Source: Aerococcaceae bacterium DSM 111176 (GTDB lineage: Bacteria; Bacillota; Bacilli; Lactobacillales; Aerococcaceae). From it: 49,995 nt of DNA. Positions 26,475 through 34,021 of this stretch are shown here, piece after piece. Every line of letters starts with the position of its first letter. The stretch's first letter is position 1. The notes beneath the pieces are model-generated. The model was not told where the DNA came from. It saw only the letters and a list, made by a program, of their open reading frames with translations, and ran no database searches. Location: NCBI GenBank assembly GCA_015863215.1, contig JACBXN010000010.1, positions 1-49,995 of the forward strand, in the 5' to 3' direction. Position numbers and translations under genes: made by a program.

Positions 26475-27396
26475 TTATTTGTTGGCATTATTTCTAAGGT
26501 AAAGTTGCTTGCTTAAAATCGGCGTTAGAAACGCGGTGATAATAGTAACAGTCACTAATTGTGCGGCAGCACCCAGCACATAAGGCATAATTTCTGGATT
26601 GGATAGTCCGATAATTAATGGAAATGATGCGGCTGTTCCAGGTGTGGCATTCATTCCAAGTCCTACAATACCATCATTCTTTAAGATATTGCGGTCAATA
26701 GTAATGAGTGGTATAAGCAAGATATAAAATAGGATGGTTAAGATAATCCCTGATATACCGGAGTCTAAAACTTGAAGCAAATTCATTCCTTGACCAATTT
26801 TCCAGCCAATGACTGGTATTAACAAACCAACACCATTATGGAAGACTTTCCTAAAGTTTGAATCCATCATTCCTAATAGAATACCTAAAATAAGGGGCAA
26901 TAACGTTGAAATGACGGGCATCCAATCAATATTCCCTGTTCCTTGGATGCTATAAACCAGCACTGGCAGGAATGGCGCGGAAAAGATGCCGAAGATGCCA
27001 TAAGCGGCCTCATCAATTTTGTTGCCGTAATTATTAACGATCGACACGTATAGTGACGGGTTTATCCCGCTGAGAGCAACGGTCAGAGCAACCGCACTGA
27101 TGCCTAGAATTCCGTCTTGGCCGAAGAGAGACATATAAATCAAACTGACAATAATCACCCAAATAATTTTACTCAAAGCCAGCATGCCGTGGCGCTTTAA
27201 TAATATGCGTAAATTACTCGTCTCGATCGCAACACCTGAGAAGAAACTAATCAAGCCAATCAGAAATGGCATGCTGTCGGGCTTCCGTAATTCCACCAAT
27301 GTGGAAGAATTCAGGGTTGAGCGTGTTGATTAGTGCGCTGATGACCATTGGGACGAGTAACATCCCTGCTGGGATTTTCTTCATAAAATTAACCAT
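26475..27396 (-). pseudogene. kdgT: 2-keto-3-deoxygluconate permease, frameshifted
   Basis: KdgT-family carriers import 2-keto-3-deoxygluconate with H+. The N-terminal piece starts at 27396 (AAGGAG upstream) as MVNFMKKIPAGMLLVPMVIS and reads to FFHIGGITEA. The rest (IGLISFFSGVAIE, NPSLYVSI, MNATPGTAASFPL and on to the end) is in the next frame, and the first frame stops at 27250. The break lies near 27280-27296. Both pieces match one carrier of normal length (about 307 residues), so this is either a recent inactivating indel or a sequencing error. No other KDG-pathway gene is nearby. Confidence 0.82.
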
Positions 27397-27431
27397 GGGG
27401 GCTCCTTTTTAGACGGTTTATATCGTGATTA

Positions 27432-27584
27432 ATAACAAAATAGTTGTGAAAATGCCTTTTATTGTTATAAAAACCACTGTTTTATAACAAGTCAGGGTTG
27501 AAATCACGATGTTTTGTTATTTTAGCTTTATTTTATAAGAAAATAGGGATGAAATTACAGTCATTTGTTATTGTGTTGAAATTC
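27432..27584. repeat. 51-bp intergenic dyad repeat, array D (3 copies)
   Basis: ATAACAA (third copy ATAAGAA) starts at 27432, 27484 and 27535, and TTGTTAT at 27462, 27514 and 27565. Steps are 52 and 51 bp and each arm pair is offset by 30 bp. It fills the gap between the small basic/acidic protein gene and kdgT. Confidence 0.7.
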
Positions 27585-27587
27585 TAA

Positions 27588-27776
27588 CTAAAACGGCAAA
27601 TCTTCTTTATTAAGCTGATTTTCATCGTTCTCTTTTAAACTTTCCTCTGTCTCTTCTATAGTAATACCAAATGGCACGCCACCAGAGGTGTAGCCTGCGA
27701 TAAAATCAAAGCCAAATTCTTCTTCCATCATTTGTTCGTAGTCTTTTTGTTTTTGTCTTTTTTTGTTTTTCTTCAT
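27588..27776 (-). CDS. Small hypothetical protein (62 residues)
   Basis: The basic N-terminus (MKKNKKRQKQKDYEQ) is followed by MMEEEFGFDFIAGYTSGGVPFGITIEE and an acidic tail. GAGGTG lies 4 bases before the ATG at 27776. Cytosolic, no recognised family. It is preceded upstream by the metalloprotease gene 64 bp away with no terminator seen, so it may be co-transcribed. Confidence 0.6.
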   Translation of the reverse strand: MKKNKKRQKQKDYEQMMEEEFGFDFIAGYTSGGVPFGITIEETEESLKENDENQLNKEDLPF

Positions 27777-27840
27777 TTTACACCTCAACTGAAATTTTGA
27801 TTCTAACTCAAATTATATACCATATTTTCCCTGAAGAGGT

Positions 27841-28608
27841 TTAATTATTCTGCGCTTCCAATATATATTCATGCCACTCGTTATAAATGTCCTCTTGCGA
27901 TTTGTTGTAGGTGGTTTGATAGTCGTTGGTTGTGATCAGCTGGAGCCAGGTGTCGTATCCGTAAGTATCGATCAGGTAGTCGGCATACTGGCGTGCATAG
28001 AAATAGCCGTTGATTTTATGGAAATTGAGTGTGGTGACTTGGTTGATTTCTGTGTGAGTGGGAATAACCATGCCGATGCCGTCTTTCGGGGTGTGATCGT
28101 CGCCCTGTCCGGCAAGGACCATCGCCATCCCTTCGTCAAGCCAGAGGTTCATGTTGGAGTTGAGTTGATAGTTATACGCGTGGCCAATTTCATGGAGGAT
28201 CGTTTCCAAAATACTGTCATAGTCATGTTGTTCGTTAGGGGTTGCTGGAGAAACCATGACAATATTATTTTGAGCCGCACCACCAATAAACCAAGGTAAG
28301 TCGGCGACATATGCGACAAACCCGATATATTTACTCTGCATCTGCGTTTGATCCTCGTAAAGATAGATCGTCAATTTGTCCACCTCGTCCAGCCCCAGGG
28401 CGTCTATGATGCGCGGCGCCTCATTGAGCGCTAAGTCGTAAACATCTTCCGCGCCTTCGTCCGTCTCATTATAATAGAAGGAAAAGTATTCATTCTCTCT
28501 TAAAACCATCTGCGAATCTTGTTTTCTAAATACCGGGATGAAATTGATGACTAAAATAATGATGATGACCAGTAGAATCTTTCCAAATAGCTTCAGCCCT
28601 CTTTTCAT
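27841..28608 (-). CDS. Membrane-anchored gluzincin-type metalloprotease (peptidase MA-like)
   Basis: This 255-residue protein has an N-terminal signal anchor (LFGKILLVIIIILVINFIPVF) and an extracellular domain. The zinc motif HEIGH (in ILETILHEIGHAYNYQ) is followed about 14 residues later by LDEG, giving the His-His-Glu ligand set of gluzincins such as the peptidase MA family. A C-terminal helical part (YFYARQYADYLIDTYGYDTWLQLI) is usual for these. Substrate unknown. GGAGGTGG precedes the ATG. It is transcribed away from the lipoprotein gene. Confidence 0.85.
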   Translation of the reverse strand: MKRGLKLFGKILLVIIIILVINFIPVFRKQDSQMVLRENEYFSFYYNETDEGAEDVYDLALNEAPRIIDALGLDEVDKLTIYLYEDQTQMQSKYIGFVAYVADLPWFIGGAAQNNIVMVSPATPNEQHDYDSILETILHEIGHAYNYQLNSNMNLWLDEGMAMVLAGQGDDHTPKDGIGMVIPTHTEINQVTTLNFHKINGYFYARQYADYLIDTYGYDTWLQLITTNDYQTTYNKSQEDIYNEWHEYILEAQNN

Positions 28609-28839
28609 ATAAAATCCACCTCCTGTTCTAGTTGGGGGGCGTTAGTATTCTCTATCGTTATTATACTATATTAAGTTTGGTTTAGTGTGATAGATTGTGA
28701 ATTAGTGTGCAAATAATGATAATGATTTTATATTTCGGTTACCAATGAAAACTCTTAGTTGCCTCCTATAACAAATTGATATACCCGTAACTATTAGTTT
28801 GATATACTATATATAACGAAAGAAAGGGGTACCATTATT

Positions 28840-29484
28840 ATGAAAGCGAAAATGAAAATACTATTTCTAAGTGCAACGACATTGTTACTAGCAGCTTGTG
28901 GATCCACTGAGAATTACCAAGAAAACGTCGCACCAAGAGCAGAAAGTTACTATGAGAGTCGCACACCCTTCTTCGAGAGAATTGGTGATGCGGTGTCCGA
29001 TGGCTTTTACTGGTTTATTGCTTTACTTGAACAACTATTGATTTTTCTTCAAGAACTATTCTTCCAATTACTAGCACTTTGGCCGATTGTGTTAATTATA
29101 GTCGCTATTTATCTATTCAGAAGACGCTATAAACAAACTGACCGAGGTAAAGCCAAACAAGAAAAGAAAAATAATTCTTACCAAAAAGGACAGCAAACGG
29201 TAGTTAATTACTTACAAGGCAATCACAGTAACGATAGTATTGAATCATTCGAAAACTTTATCCAGCAAGAAAAGCACAATGGAGAATTGATTCAATTGAA
29301 TCTAAACGACTGGCCAGAAACCTTTGAAGAATTGGATAAATATATCGATACCGCAATCCTTACAGAAACGGCTACCCAATCAAAGGCATTATATCAAGAT
29401 CAATGGCTGACAATCATTGAGAAATACCGCCAAATTAAAGCAGATAAAGATTACAATCAAGTACTAGACAACTTGGAGAAATAA
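28840..29484 (+). CDS. Lipoprotein with an additional membrane helix
   Basis: This 214-residue protein has a lipobox (LLLAACGS, Cys23), a short extracellular stretch, strongly hydrophobic segments (about 47-70 and 80-98, ALWPIVLIIVAIYLFRRRY) and a long charged C-terminal part that would lie in the cytosol. A lipid-anchored N-terminus together with a membrane-crossing helix is uncommon. I recognise no family. AAAGGGG precedes the ATG; a second Met at codon 5 is possible. Confidence 0.7.
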   Translation: MKAKMKILFLSATTLLLAACGSTENYQENVAPRAESYYESRTPFFERIGDAVSDGFYWFIALLEQLLIFLQELFFQLLALWPIVLIIVAIYLFRRRYKQTDRGKAKQEKKNNSYQKGQQTVVNYLQGNHSNDSIESFENFIQQEKHNGELIQLNLNDWPETFEELDKYIDTAILTETATQSKALYQDQWLTIIEKYRQIKADKDYNQVLDNLEK

Positions 29485-29487
29485 CAA

Positions 29488-29527
29488 AAACGAGCAGCTA
29501 ACTTAAATGGTTAGGTGCTCGTTTTTA
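29488..29527 (+). terminator. Intrinsic terminator of the lipoprotein gene
   Basis: AACGAGCAGCTAAC pairs with GTTAGGTGCTCGTT and is followed by TTT. Confidence 0.9.
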
Positions 29528-29542
29528 TTTTGCGCAGTTCTA

Positions 29543-29746
29543 GTAATACGGATGACTTATTCTGTATTCGGTTAACAATTGCTTTGACCAGATGTTAGTC
29601 GAATAAACGACAGATTTTTCGGCTACCGTTGGTTTTGAACAGGAGTTCGCCGAATAATAGACTATATTTTCGGCGAACTCGTTGATTTAATGAGAGTTAA
29701 CCGAATAGACGACTGTTTTTAGTGTGCAAACGGATAATACACTATA
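29543..29746. repeat. 51-bp intergenic dyad repeat, array E (3-4 copies)
   Basis: GTTAGTCGAA (29594), GTTCGCCGAA (29645) and GTTAACCGAA (29696) are 51 bp apart. Right arms TTCGGTTAAC, TTCGGCTACC and TTCGGCGAAC follow in register, so a degenerate first unit begins near 29543. The 29645 unit has a perfect 10-bp dyad. It occupies the convergent 391-bp gap between the lipoprotein and dehydrogenase genes. Confidence 0.75.
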
Positions 29747-29810
29747 TATCACCACAAGTAATCCATAAACTCTGATCCCTCTACCCCACCATCCAAGTTC
29801 TACACCAAAC

Positions 29811-29855
29811 AAAAAAGACAAAAGCAATCCATAACCTGTATGGACGACTTTTGCC
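29811..29855 (-). terminator. Terminator of the ilvE-dehydrogenase operon
   Basis: On the minus strand GGCAAAAGT, TCCATA, loop, TATGGA, GCTTTTGTC and TTTTTT. Confidence 0.88.
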
Positions 29856-29875
29856 TAAAAATGAATATCTTGAAA

Positions 29876-30955
29876 TTACGCAGTTGCCTGTGAGAGCCCC
29901 TCTAAATCAGTGAGCGCTTGTTCAACCATAGAGCGGGTGATTTCGTAAGGTGAAATATTGAGATCGCCCATCGTCATGGCTTTGTCTAGAATTTGTGTTA
30001 CCTCGTCATCGGTTGTAACCTCTAAATCAGCCAGAGACGTTGGTAAGTCGATTGTTTCCATGAAAGCCTTAAGGCGGTCACGGTATTCGAATTGCTCGTC
30101 CATTGTCAACAACAACAAGACGCCGTATGACACCACTTCACCGTGCAGATGCGCGGCCGCTTGTGGTAATACAGTATAGCCGTAGTAGAAAGCGTGGGCC
30201 AAGTTTGAGTTTAAATCATTGTCAACGAGGACAGTGGTCAAGGCAGTGGCACCGATAATTTCCAAAACAACGTCCGTTAAAGCGTGGTTCGGCACACCGG
30301 TTTTGGTTGCCTCTAACGCTTGGGTGCCTCGTTCCATGATTTTTTCATTGGTCCCTTTGACCATATTCACGCCTAATCGGTTCGAGAAACTTAAATTCTG
30401 GCCACGCGCTGAAAATGACGACTCCACCTCTTTCGAGATGCAGTCACCCATCCCCGCCCAAAGGTATTTAGACGGCGCTTCAGCGACAACTTTTGTATCA
30501 ACAAAACAATGGCTGGTCGGTGCGTTCATAAATTCTAAACCAGACATTTCGTGATTGTCATGATACATCACCGACACAGCCGATGTTGCAGCCGAAACCG
30601 AAGCAATAGTAGGGAAAGTAAAGTAGGGTTTATTCAAGTCACGAGCAACAACTTTGATTGTATCAAGTGCTCGTCCTCCGCCGACCGCAAAAATCATATC
30701 GGCTTCTTGAACTTCTTTAATGGCTTTCAAACGCTCGACATTTGAATACGTCGCATCTTTTCCGTAAACAAGCATGGTGATTACTTCCAAAGTTGTTTTG
30801 TCGATGGCAGATTGCAGCCTTTCATGACTTGCTTTAAGTGCGGTTTCGCCGCCAATAATCGCTACCTTGTTCCCATAGTCACGGGTATATTTTCCCAATT
30901 CGTCGTATGCATCGACTCCGACAGTTAGACTCGGTAAATTAACTGATAAAGACAT
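29876..30955 (-). CDS. Iron-containing/GldA-type dehydrogenase, hydroxycarboxylate-dehydrogenase-like
   Basis: This 359-residue cytosolic NAD(P)-dependent enzyme belongs to the glycerol dehydrogenase/iron-ADH family. It has the NAD motif MIFAVGGGRALDTIKV, the segment FPTIASVSAATSAVSVMYHD, and three metal ligands, Asp in GMGDCISK and His in LAHAFYYG and HLHGEV. It lies 30 bp downstream of the branched-chain aminotransferase gene in the same transcript. That context favours a 2-oxoacid/2-hydroxyacid reductase role (as in HcxA/YbdH) acting on the transaminase products, rather than glycerol oxidation. This role is inferred, not seen. Confidence 0.82.
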   Translation of the reverse strand: MSLSVNLPSLTVGVDAYDELGKYTRDYGNKVAIIGGETALKASHERLQSAIDKTTLEVITMLVYGKDATYSNVERLKAIKEVQEADMIFAVGGGRALDTIKVVARDLNKPYFTFPTIASVSAATSAVSVMYHDNHEMSGLEFMNAPTSHCFVDTKVVAEAPSKYLWAGMGDCISKEVESSFSARGQNLSFSNRLGVNMVKGTNEKIMERGTQALEATKTGVPNHALTDVVLEIIGATALTTVLVDNDLNSNLAHAFYYGYTVLPQAAAHLHGEVVSYGVLLLLTMDEQFEYRDRLKAFMETIDLPTSLADLEVTTDDEVTQILDKAMTMGDLNISPYEITRSMVEQALTDLEGLSQATA

Positions 30956-30985
30956 TTTTTACACCACCTATTTATTTGTTTTGTC

Positions 30986-32026
30986 TTATTCGTCGATATC
31001 TACTAACCAACCTTCTGGCGCTTCAACTTCGCCAAATTGGATTTTTACTAATTCGTCATATAATTTTTGAGAAACAGGTCCAACTTCCGTTTCAGAATGG
31101 AAGACATGTTTTTCACCTTTGTAAGTTAATGACCCCATTGGTGAGATAACAGCCGCATTCCCCATCGCTCCCGCTTCTGCGAAACGATCTAAGTCATCAG
31201 CATAAACGTCACCTTCTTCAACTTCTAATCCTAAACGGTTTTCAGCAACCCATAATAAAGATTTCTTCGTGATTGAAGGTAATACAGTATCTGATAATGG
31301 CGTTACGAATTTGTTTGTACCCTTTTCAATACCGAAGAAGTTGGCTGAACTTAATTCGTCGATTTTTGTATGGGTTGCTGGATCTAAATAAACAACGTCT
31401 GCGTAACCTTGTTTAGCTAATTCTGCTTTAGTCGCAAGTGTTGCTGCATAGTTGGCAGTTGCTTTAACGTCTCCGTTACCACCTGCGGCAACACGGTCAT
31501 TTTCATGGTCCACAACGAAGTCACTTGGTTGTAATCCACCTTTATATAATGGTCCAACTGGAGTTACGTAAATTGTGAATAAGTATTCTTCCGCAGCTGA
31601 AACTTGGATATGATCCCCAACACCTAATAACATTGGACGGATAAATAAAGCAGCTGAATCGTGTCCAAATGGTGGTACAAAGTCACGGTTTGCTTTAACA
31701 GTTTCTTTACAAGCGTGGATGAAGTCTTCAACTGGTACTTCTGGCATTCCTAACCGGCGTGCACCACGGTTTAAACGCTCTGCAAATTCATCTGGTCTGA
31801 ATAACACAATGTTTCCATCTTTCGTACCATATGCTTTATGCCCTTCAAAGACACCTTGTCCGTAGTTTACGATTGGTGAAGCTTCATGGATTGGTAACAT
31901 TGGATCTGTTTCTAGTCCCGCTTTATACCATTCTCCGTCTTTCCAGTATGCTCTCCAGCGGAAAGGTACCTCTGTATATGAAAAGTCTAATTCGTCCCAG
32001 TTTAATTTGTTTGATTCGTTTGTCAT
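30986..32026 (-). CDS. ilvE: Branched-chain amino acid aminotransferase
   Basis: This 346-residue PLP enzyme (fold type IV, BCAT) interconverts Leu/Ile/Val and their 2-oxo acids with 2-oxoglutarate/glutamate. Visible marks: VNYGQGVFEGHKAY, RPDEFAERLNRGARRLGMP, FIRPMLLG, the PLP lysine in GNGDVKATANYAA, DELSSANFFGI and the closing YDELVKIQFGEVEAPEGW. AGGAGATG precedes the ATG. The mRNA leader carries an Ile-rich peptide and an attenuator, so expression should rise when charged Ile-tRNA is short. Confidence 0.95.
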   Translation of the reverse strand: MTNESNKLNWDELDFSYTEVPFRWRAYWKDGEWYKAGLETDPMLPIHEASPIVNYGQGVFEGHKAYGTKDGNIVLFRPDEFAERLNRGARRLGMPEVPVEDFIHACKETVKANRDFVPPFGHDSAALFIRPMLLGVGDHIQVSAAEEYLFTIYVTPVGPLYKGGLQPSDFVVDHENDRVAAGGNGDVKATANYAATLATKAELAKQGYADVVYLDPATHTKIDELSSANFFGIEKGTNKFVTPLSDTVLPSITKKSLLWVAENRLGLEVEEGDVYADDLDRFAEAGAMGNAAVISPMGSLTYKGEKHVFHSETEVGPVSQKLYDELVKIQFGEVEAPEGWLVDIDE

Positions 32027-32131
32027 TTTTACGCATCTCCTTATGTGTTTGTTAGTTTAATTAGTGTTTAGTCATTGGTTTCGGTAAATGGTTAGTTTTT
32101 GTTTTGTCATCTCTCCTTTTTAAAAGGAATG

Positions 32132-32250
32132 AAAAAAGCACCCATTCAATCTATGAATGGGTGCCTTCTCGAGGAGTCCCATTCACTGATTCAATCACGA
32201 ATAGGACTCGCTATAATTAATTTTTTGAAAATTAATTTGCTAAGTCCTGT
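32132..32250 (-). promoter_or_regulatory. Five-segment transcription attenuator of ilvE
   Basis: On the minus-strand RNA: segment 1 (32239-32248, AGGACTTAGC, overlapping leader codons 16-17 and the stop); 2 (32199-32211, GCGAGTCCTATTC); 3 (32174-32185, TGAATGGGACTC); 4 (32154-32164, GCACCCATTCA); 5 (32138-32148, TGAATGGGTGC), then TTTTTT. Pairs possible are 1:2, 2:3 (11 bp, one G-U), 3:4 (8 bp) and 4:5, the terminator (11 bp). A ribosome stalled on Ile codons leaves 1 free, giving 1:2 and 3:4 and readthrough. A ribosome reaching the stop covers 1, giving 2:3 and 4:5 and termination. Confidence 0.85.
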
Positions 32251-32293
32251 TATTAATAATAATAATAATGTTTTGTTGTGATAATAATTGCAT
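32240..32293 (-). CDS. Isoleucine leader peptide of the ilvE operon
   Basis: This 17-residue peptide MQLLSQQNIIIIINNRT has five consecutive ATT (Ile) codons at positions 9-13 and two Leu codons. GAGG lies 8 bases before the ATG. It sits between a promoter and the attenuator hairpins, and its last codons form segment 1 of that switch. This is the classical arrangement of amino-acid leader peptides (as for ilv and leu operons), with Ile as the main sensed amino acid. Confidence 0.88.
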   Translation of the reverse strand: MQLLSQQNIIIIINNRT

Positions 32294-32326
32294 GGGTGTT
32301 TCCTCATCTCTTTTTAACTTGTTCTA

Positions 32327-32355
32327 ATCCTAACTCATTCAATTTTAACAATCAA
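32327..32355 (-). promoter_or_regulatory. Promoter of the ilvE leader
   Basis: TTGATT (32350-32355), 17 bp, TAGGAT (32327-32332) on the minus strand, about 34 bases upstream of the leader-peptide ATG. Confidence 0.55.
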
Positions 32356-32506
32356 GTAATTTTTCAATCATTTTTTCTCAGTATATTTTATTTTGGATAA
32401 AAAGTTTTAGGATAAATTTTTTATTGTGTGAAATTTTCATATGTTATCAGACTAATTTTATGAAAAGTTTTCAACATATTGAGTGATTGAATCGTTAGAA
32501 AAGTTC

Positions 32507-32549
32507 AAGGGAGGAAATACATATGATTTATATAATGTTGAAATTATAA
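32507..32549 (+). other. Strong orphan ribosome site with an 8-codon frame
   Basis: AAGGGAGG lies 8 bases before an ATG that encodes only MIYIMLKL and then a stop. No longer frame follows. It lies within the roughly 530-bp gap between the ilvE promoter and the PepSY gene, which otherwise shows only AT-rich DNA. It may be a gene remnant or a leader-type peptide. Confidence 0.3.
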
Positions 32550-32792
32550 TGATTCTAATGTCTGTCTTTGGATAGGGATTGTATTTGATTTAGACTGTTT
32601 TCTTCTAGTTGGATGATGCGTGATGGATTAAGAGAAATCAGATGTTATTTGGTAAATTACGCATTAGATTTTATTGCTATATTTTGACTGTTCAAATTTA
32701 TGATGTCATAGTTGTGTATATGATTAAATTGCTGAGTAAATTTTTATATTTCATTTTTATTGAAATGATTAAAAAATTTTAATTTAAATAAA

Positions 32793-32813
32793 ATAGCCAG
32801 AGTCTCCCCTGGC
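32793..32813 (-). terminator. Terminator of the PepSY gene
   Basis: AGCCAGGGGAGACTCTGGCT is followed by ATTTTATTT on the minus strand. Confidence 0.8.
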
Positions 32814-32825
32814 TAAATAACTTAA

Positions 32826-33296
32826 TTAATTCTTCATTTTCATCTGAACGATCGTTCCGTCATGCGCATCAACTTTAAATTCTGTAATATCTGTCCCCAA
32901 CTGGTTTGCAAATTCTATCTTCCAGACCGTCCGCTCTTTTTGTCGGTCTAATTCCCATTGGAATGGTTCTGCATCCGCAATTTTTGCTTGAGCAATGTCG
33001 TTGATTTCAGTCAACGGCAATAATCCCGCCATATTCAATGCTCTTCGCTCGCGTTTAACTGGATCCAACCCTTTACGACCGTGCGGTTTCTGCCGTTCTT
33101 TTAAGACGCCGCCAGTGTGCGCATTGATTTCGAGCGTGTTGGTAAATTCGTCTTCTACCCCAACCATTTCGTATTTAATGTACGGCCCTTCTGGTTCAAT
33201 TTGTAATTTGTTCCAATCTGAATTTGGAAACTTCGCCTCAAACATCCCGATTGCCTCATTTACCGCTAATATATTTAATTTTTCCTCTAATGTCAT
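32826..33296 (-). CDS. PepSY-domain protein without a signal peptide
   Basis: This 156-residue protein shows two PepSY-like stretches: AIGMFEAKFPNSDWNKLQIEPEGPYIKYEMVGVED...LEINAHTGGVLKER and EINDIAQAKIADAEPFQWELDRQKERTVWKIEFAN...EFKVDAHDGTIVQMKMK. PepSY modules usually sit outside the cell and are thought to inhibit proteases. Here no signal or membrane helix precedes the first module. AAGGAGTGAGG precedes the ATG. Monocistronic with its own terminator. Confidence 0.8.
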   Translation of the reverse strand: MTLEEKLNILAVNEAIGMFEAKFPNSDWNKLQIEPEGPYIKYEMVGVEDEFTNTLEINAHTGGVLKERQKPHGRKGLDPVKRERRALNMAGLLPLTEINDIAQAKIADAEPFQWELDRQKERTVWKIEFANQLGTDITEFKVDAHDGTIVQMKMKN

Positions 33297-33455
33297 GACT
33301 CCTCACTCCTTTCTTTTGTTTTTCTCTTCACATATAGTATAGCATATTTACTATCATTAATCTTTAAAAACTCAAGGAAAAGTATGGTAATTATTTCTAT
33401 AACTAGTTGCAATGTCAGTCACAGAGTCAATATACTTATAGTATTTTTAAACCAC

Positions 33456-33487
33456 AAAAAAAGCCAACTCACAAAATGTAAGTTGGC
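33456..33487 (-). terminator. Terminator of the first glycine-zipper gene
   Basis: GCCAACT, loop, AGTTGGC and TTTTTTT on the minus strand. Confidence 0.88.
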
Positions 33488-33494
33488 AAATTAT

Positions 33495-33653
33495 TTATTC
33501 ATCGTCTTTGTCTTTATTTGAACTTGAACCAATCGCAACACCAATCGCAATGCCTAATGCCATCCCAATTGCTAGATTATCAAATAATAAACCAAAGGCA
33601 GCACCAAATGCGAGTCCCATGGCTATTCCTGATCCCATATTCATATTTTTCAT
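33495..33653 (-). CDS. Glycine-zipper membrane miniprotein 1 (52 residues)
   Basis: The protein begins MKNMNMGSGIAMGLAFGAAF and continues with GLLFDNLAIGMALGIAIGVAIG before a charged SSSNKDKDDE tail. Repeated GxxxG spacing suggests a short helical hairpin in the membrane that self-associates. AAAGAGAGTGG precedes the ATG. It is a clear paralogue of the next gene upstream (33777-33929), with the same start, tail and ribosome-site sequence. Function unknown. Confidence 0.75.
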   Translation of the reverse strand: MKNMNMGSGIAMGLAFGAAFGLLFDNLAIGMALGIAIGVAIGSSSNKDKDDE

Positions 33654-33740
33654 TATGACCACTCTCTTTCTGTTTGTAGAGATACTTTGTCATCTTCATA
33701 GTACTATATCCAGAATAATGTGTATATAAATAGGTCCAAT

Positions 33741-33770
33741 AATAGCCAACTAACTTAAAGTCTGCTGGCT
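33741..33770 (-). terminator. Terminator of the second glycine-zipper gene
   Basis: AGCCAGC, loop, GTTGGCT and ATTATT on the minus strand; the stem has one wobble and the T-run is broken. Confidence 0.65.
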
Positions 33771-33776
33771 AGAGCA

Positions 33777-33929
33777 TTAATCTTTATCTTTATCAGTTTG
33801 TGAGCCTATACCTGCACCAATCGCAACACCAATCGCAATTCCGATGGCTATATTATCCATCAGTAGACCAAATACTAAACCTAAAGCAATACCGATACCC
33901 ATGCCAGACCCCATACTCATATTTTTCAT
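33777..33929 (-). CDS. Glycine-zipper membrane miniprotein 2 (50 residues)
   Basis: The protein begins MKNMSMGSGMGIGIALGLVF and continues GLLMDNIAIGIAIGVAIGAGIG with a QTDKDKD tail. It has the same plan as its neighbour: MKNMxMGSG start, central D-N turn between two Gly-rich helices, Lys/Asp tail. Each gene has its own terminator, so they arose by duplication but can be expressed separately. The ribosome site AAAGAGAGTGG is conserved between both. Confidence 0.75.
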   Translation of the reverse strand: MKNMSMGSGMGIGIALGLVFGLLMDNIAIGIAIGVAIGAGIGSQTDKDKD

Positions 33930-34021
33930 GGTGAACCACTCTCTTTCTTATTTGAGAAGTTACTTTGTTAATTTTATAGTACCATATTTAGTGGAATGAG
34001 TATATTAAGAACACTTTTAGC

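Noticed and set aside
27871-28299. 142-residue plus-strand frame opposite the metalloprotease
   Set aside because: The opposite strand encodes a protein with a clear HEIGH zinc motif and signal anchor; this frame lacks a ribosome site and family features.
33508-33729. 73-residue plus-strand frame over the glycine-zipper genes
   Set aside because: The minus strand holds two matching miniprotein genes with terminators; the plus frame is their shadow.
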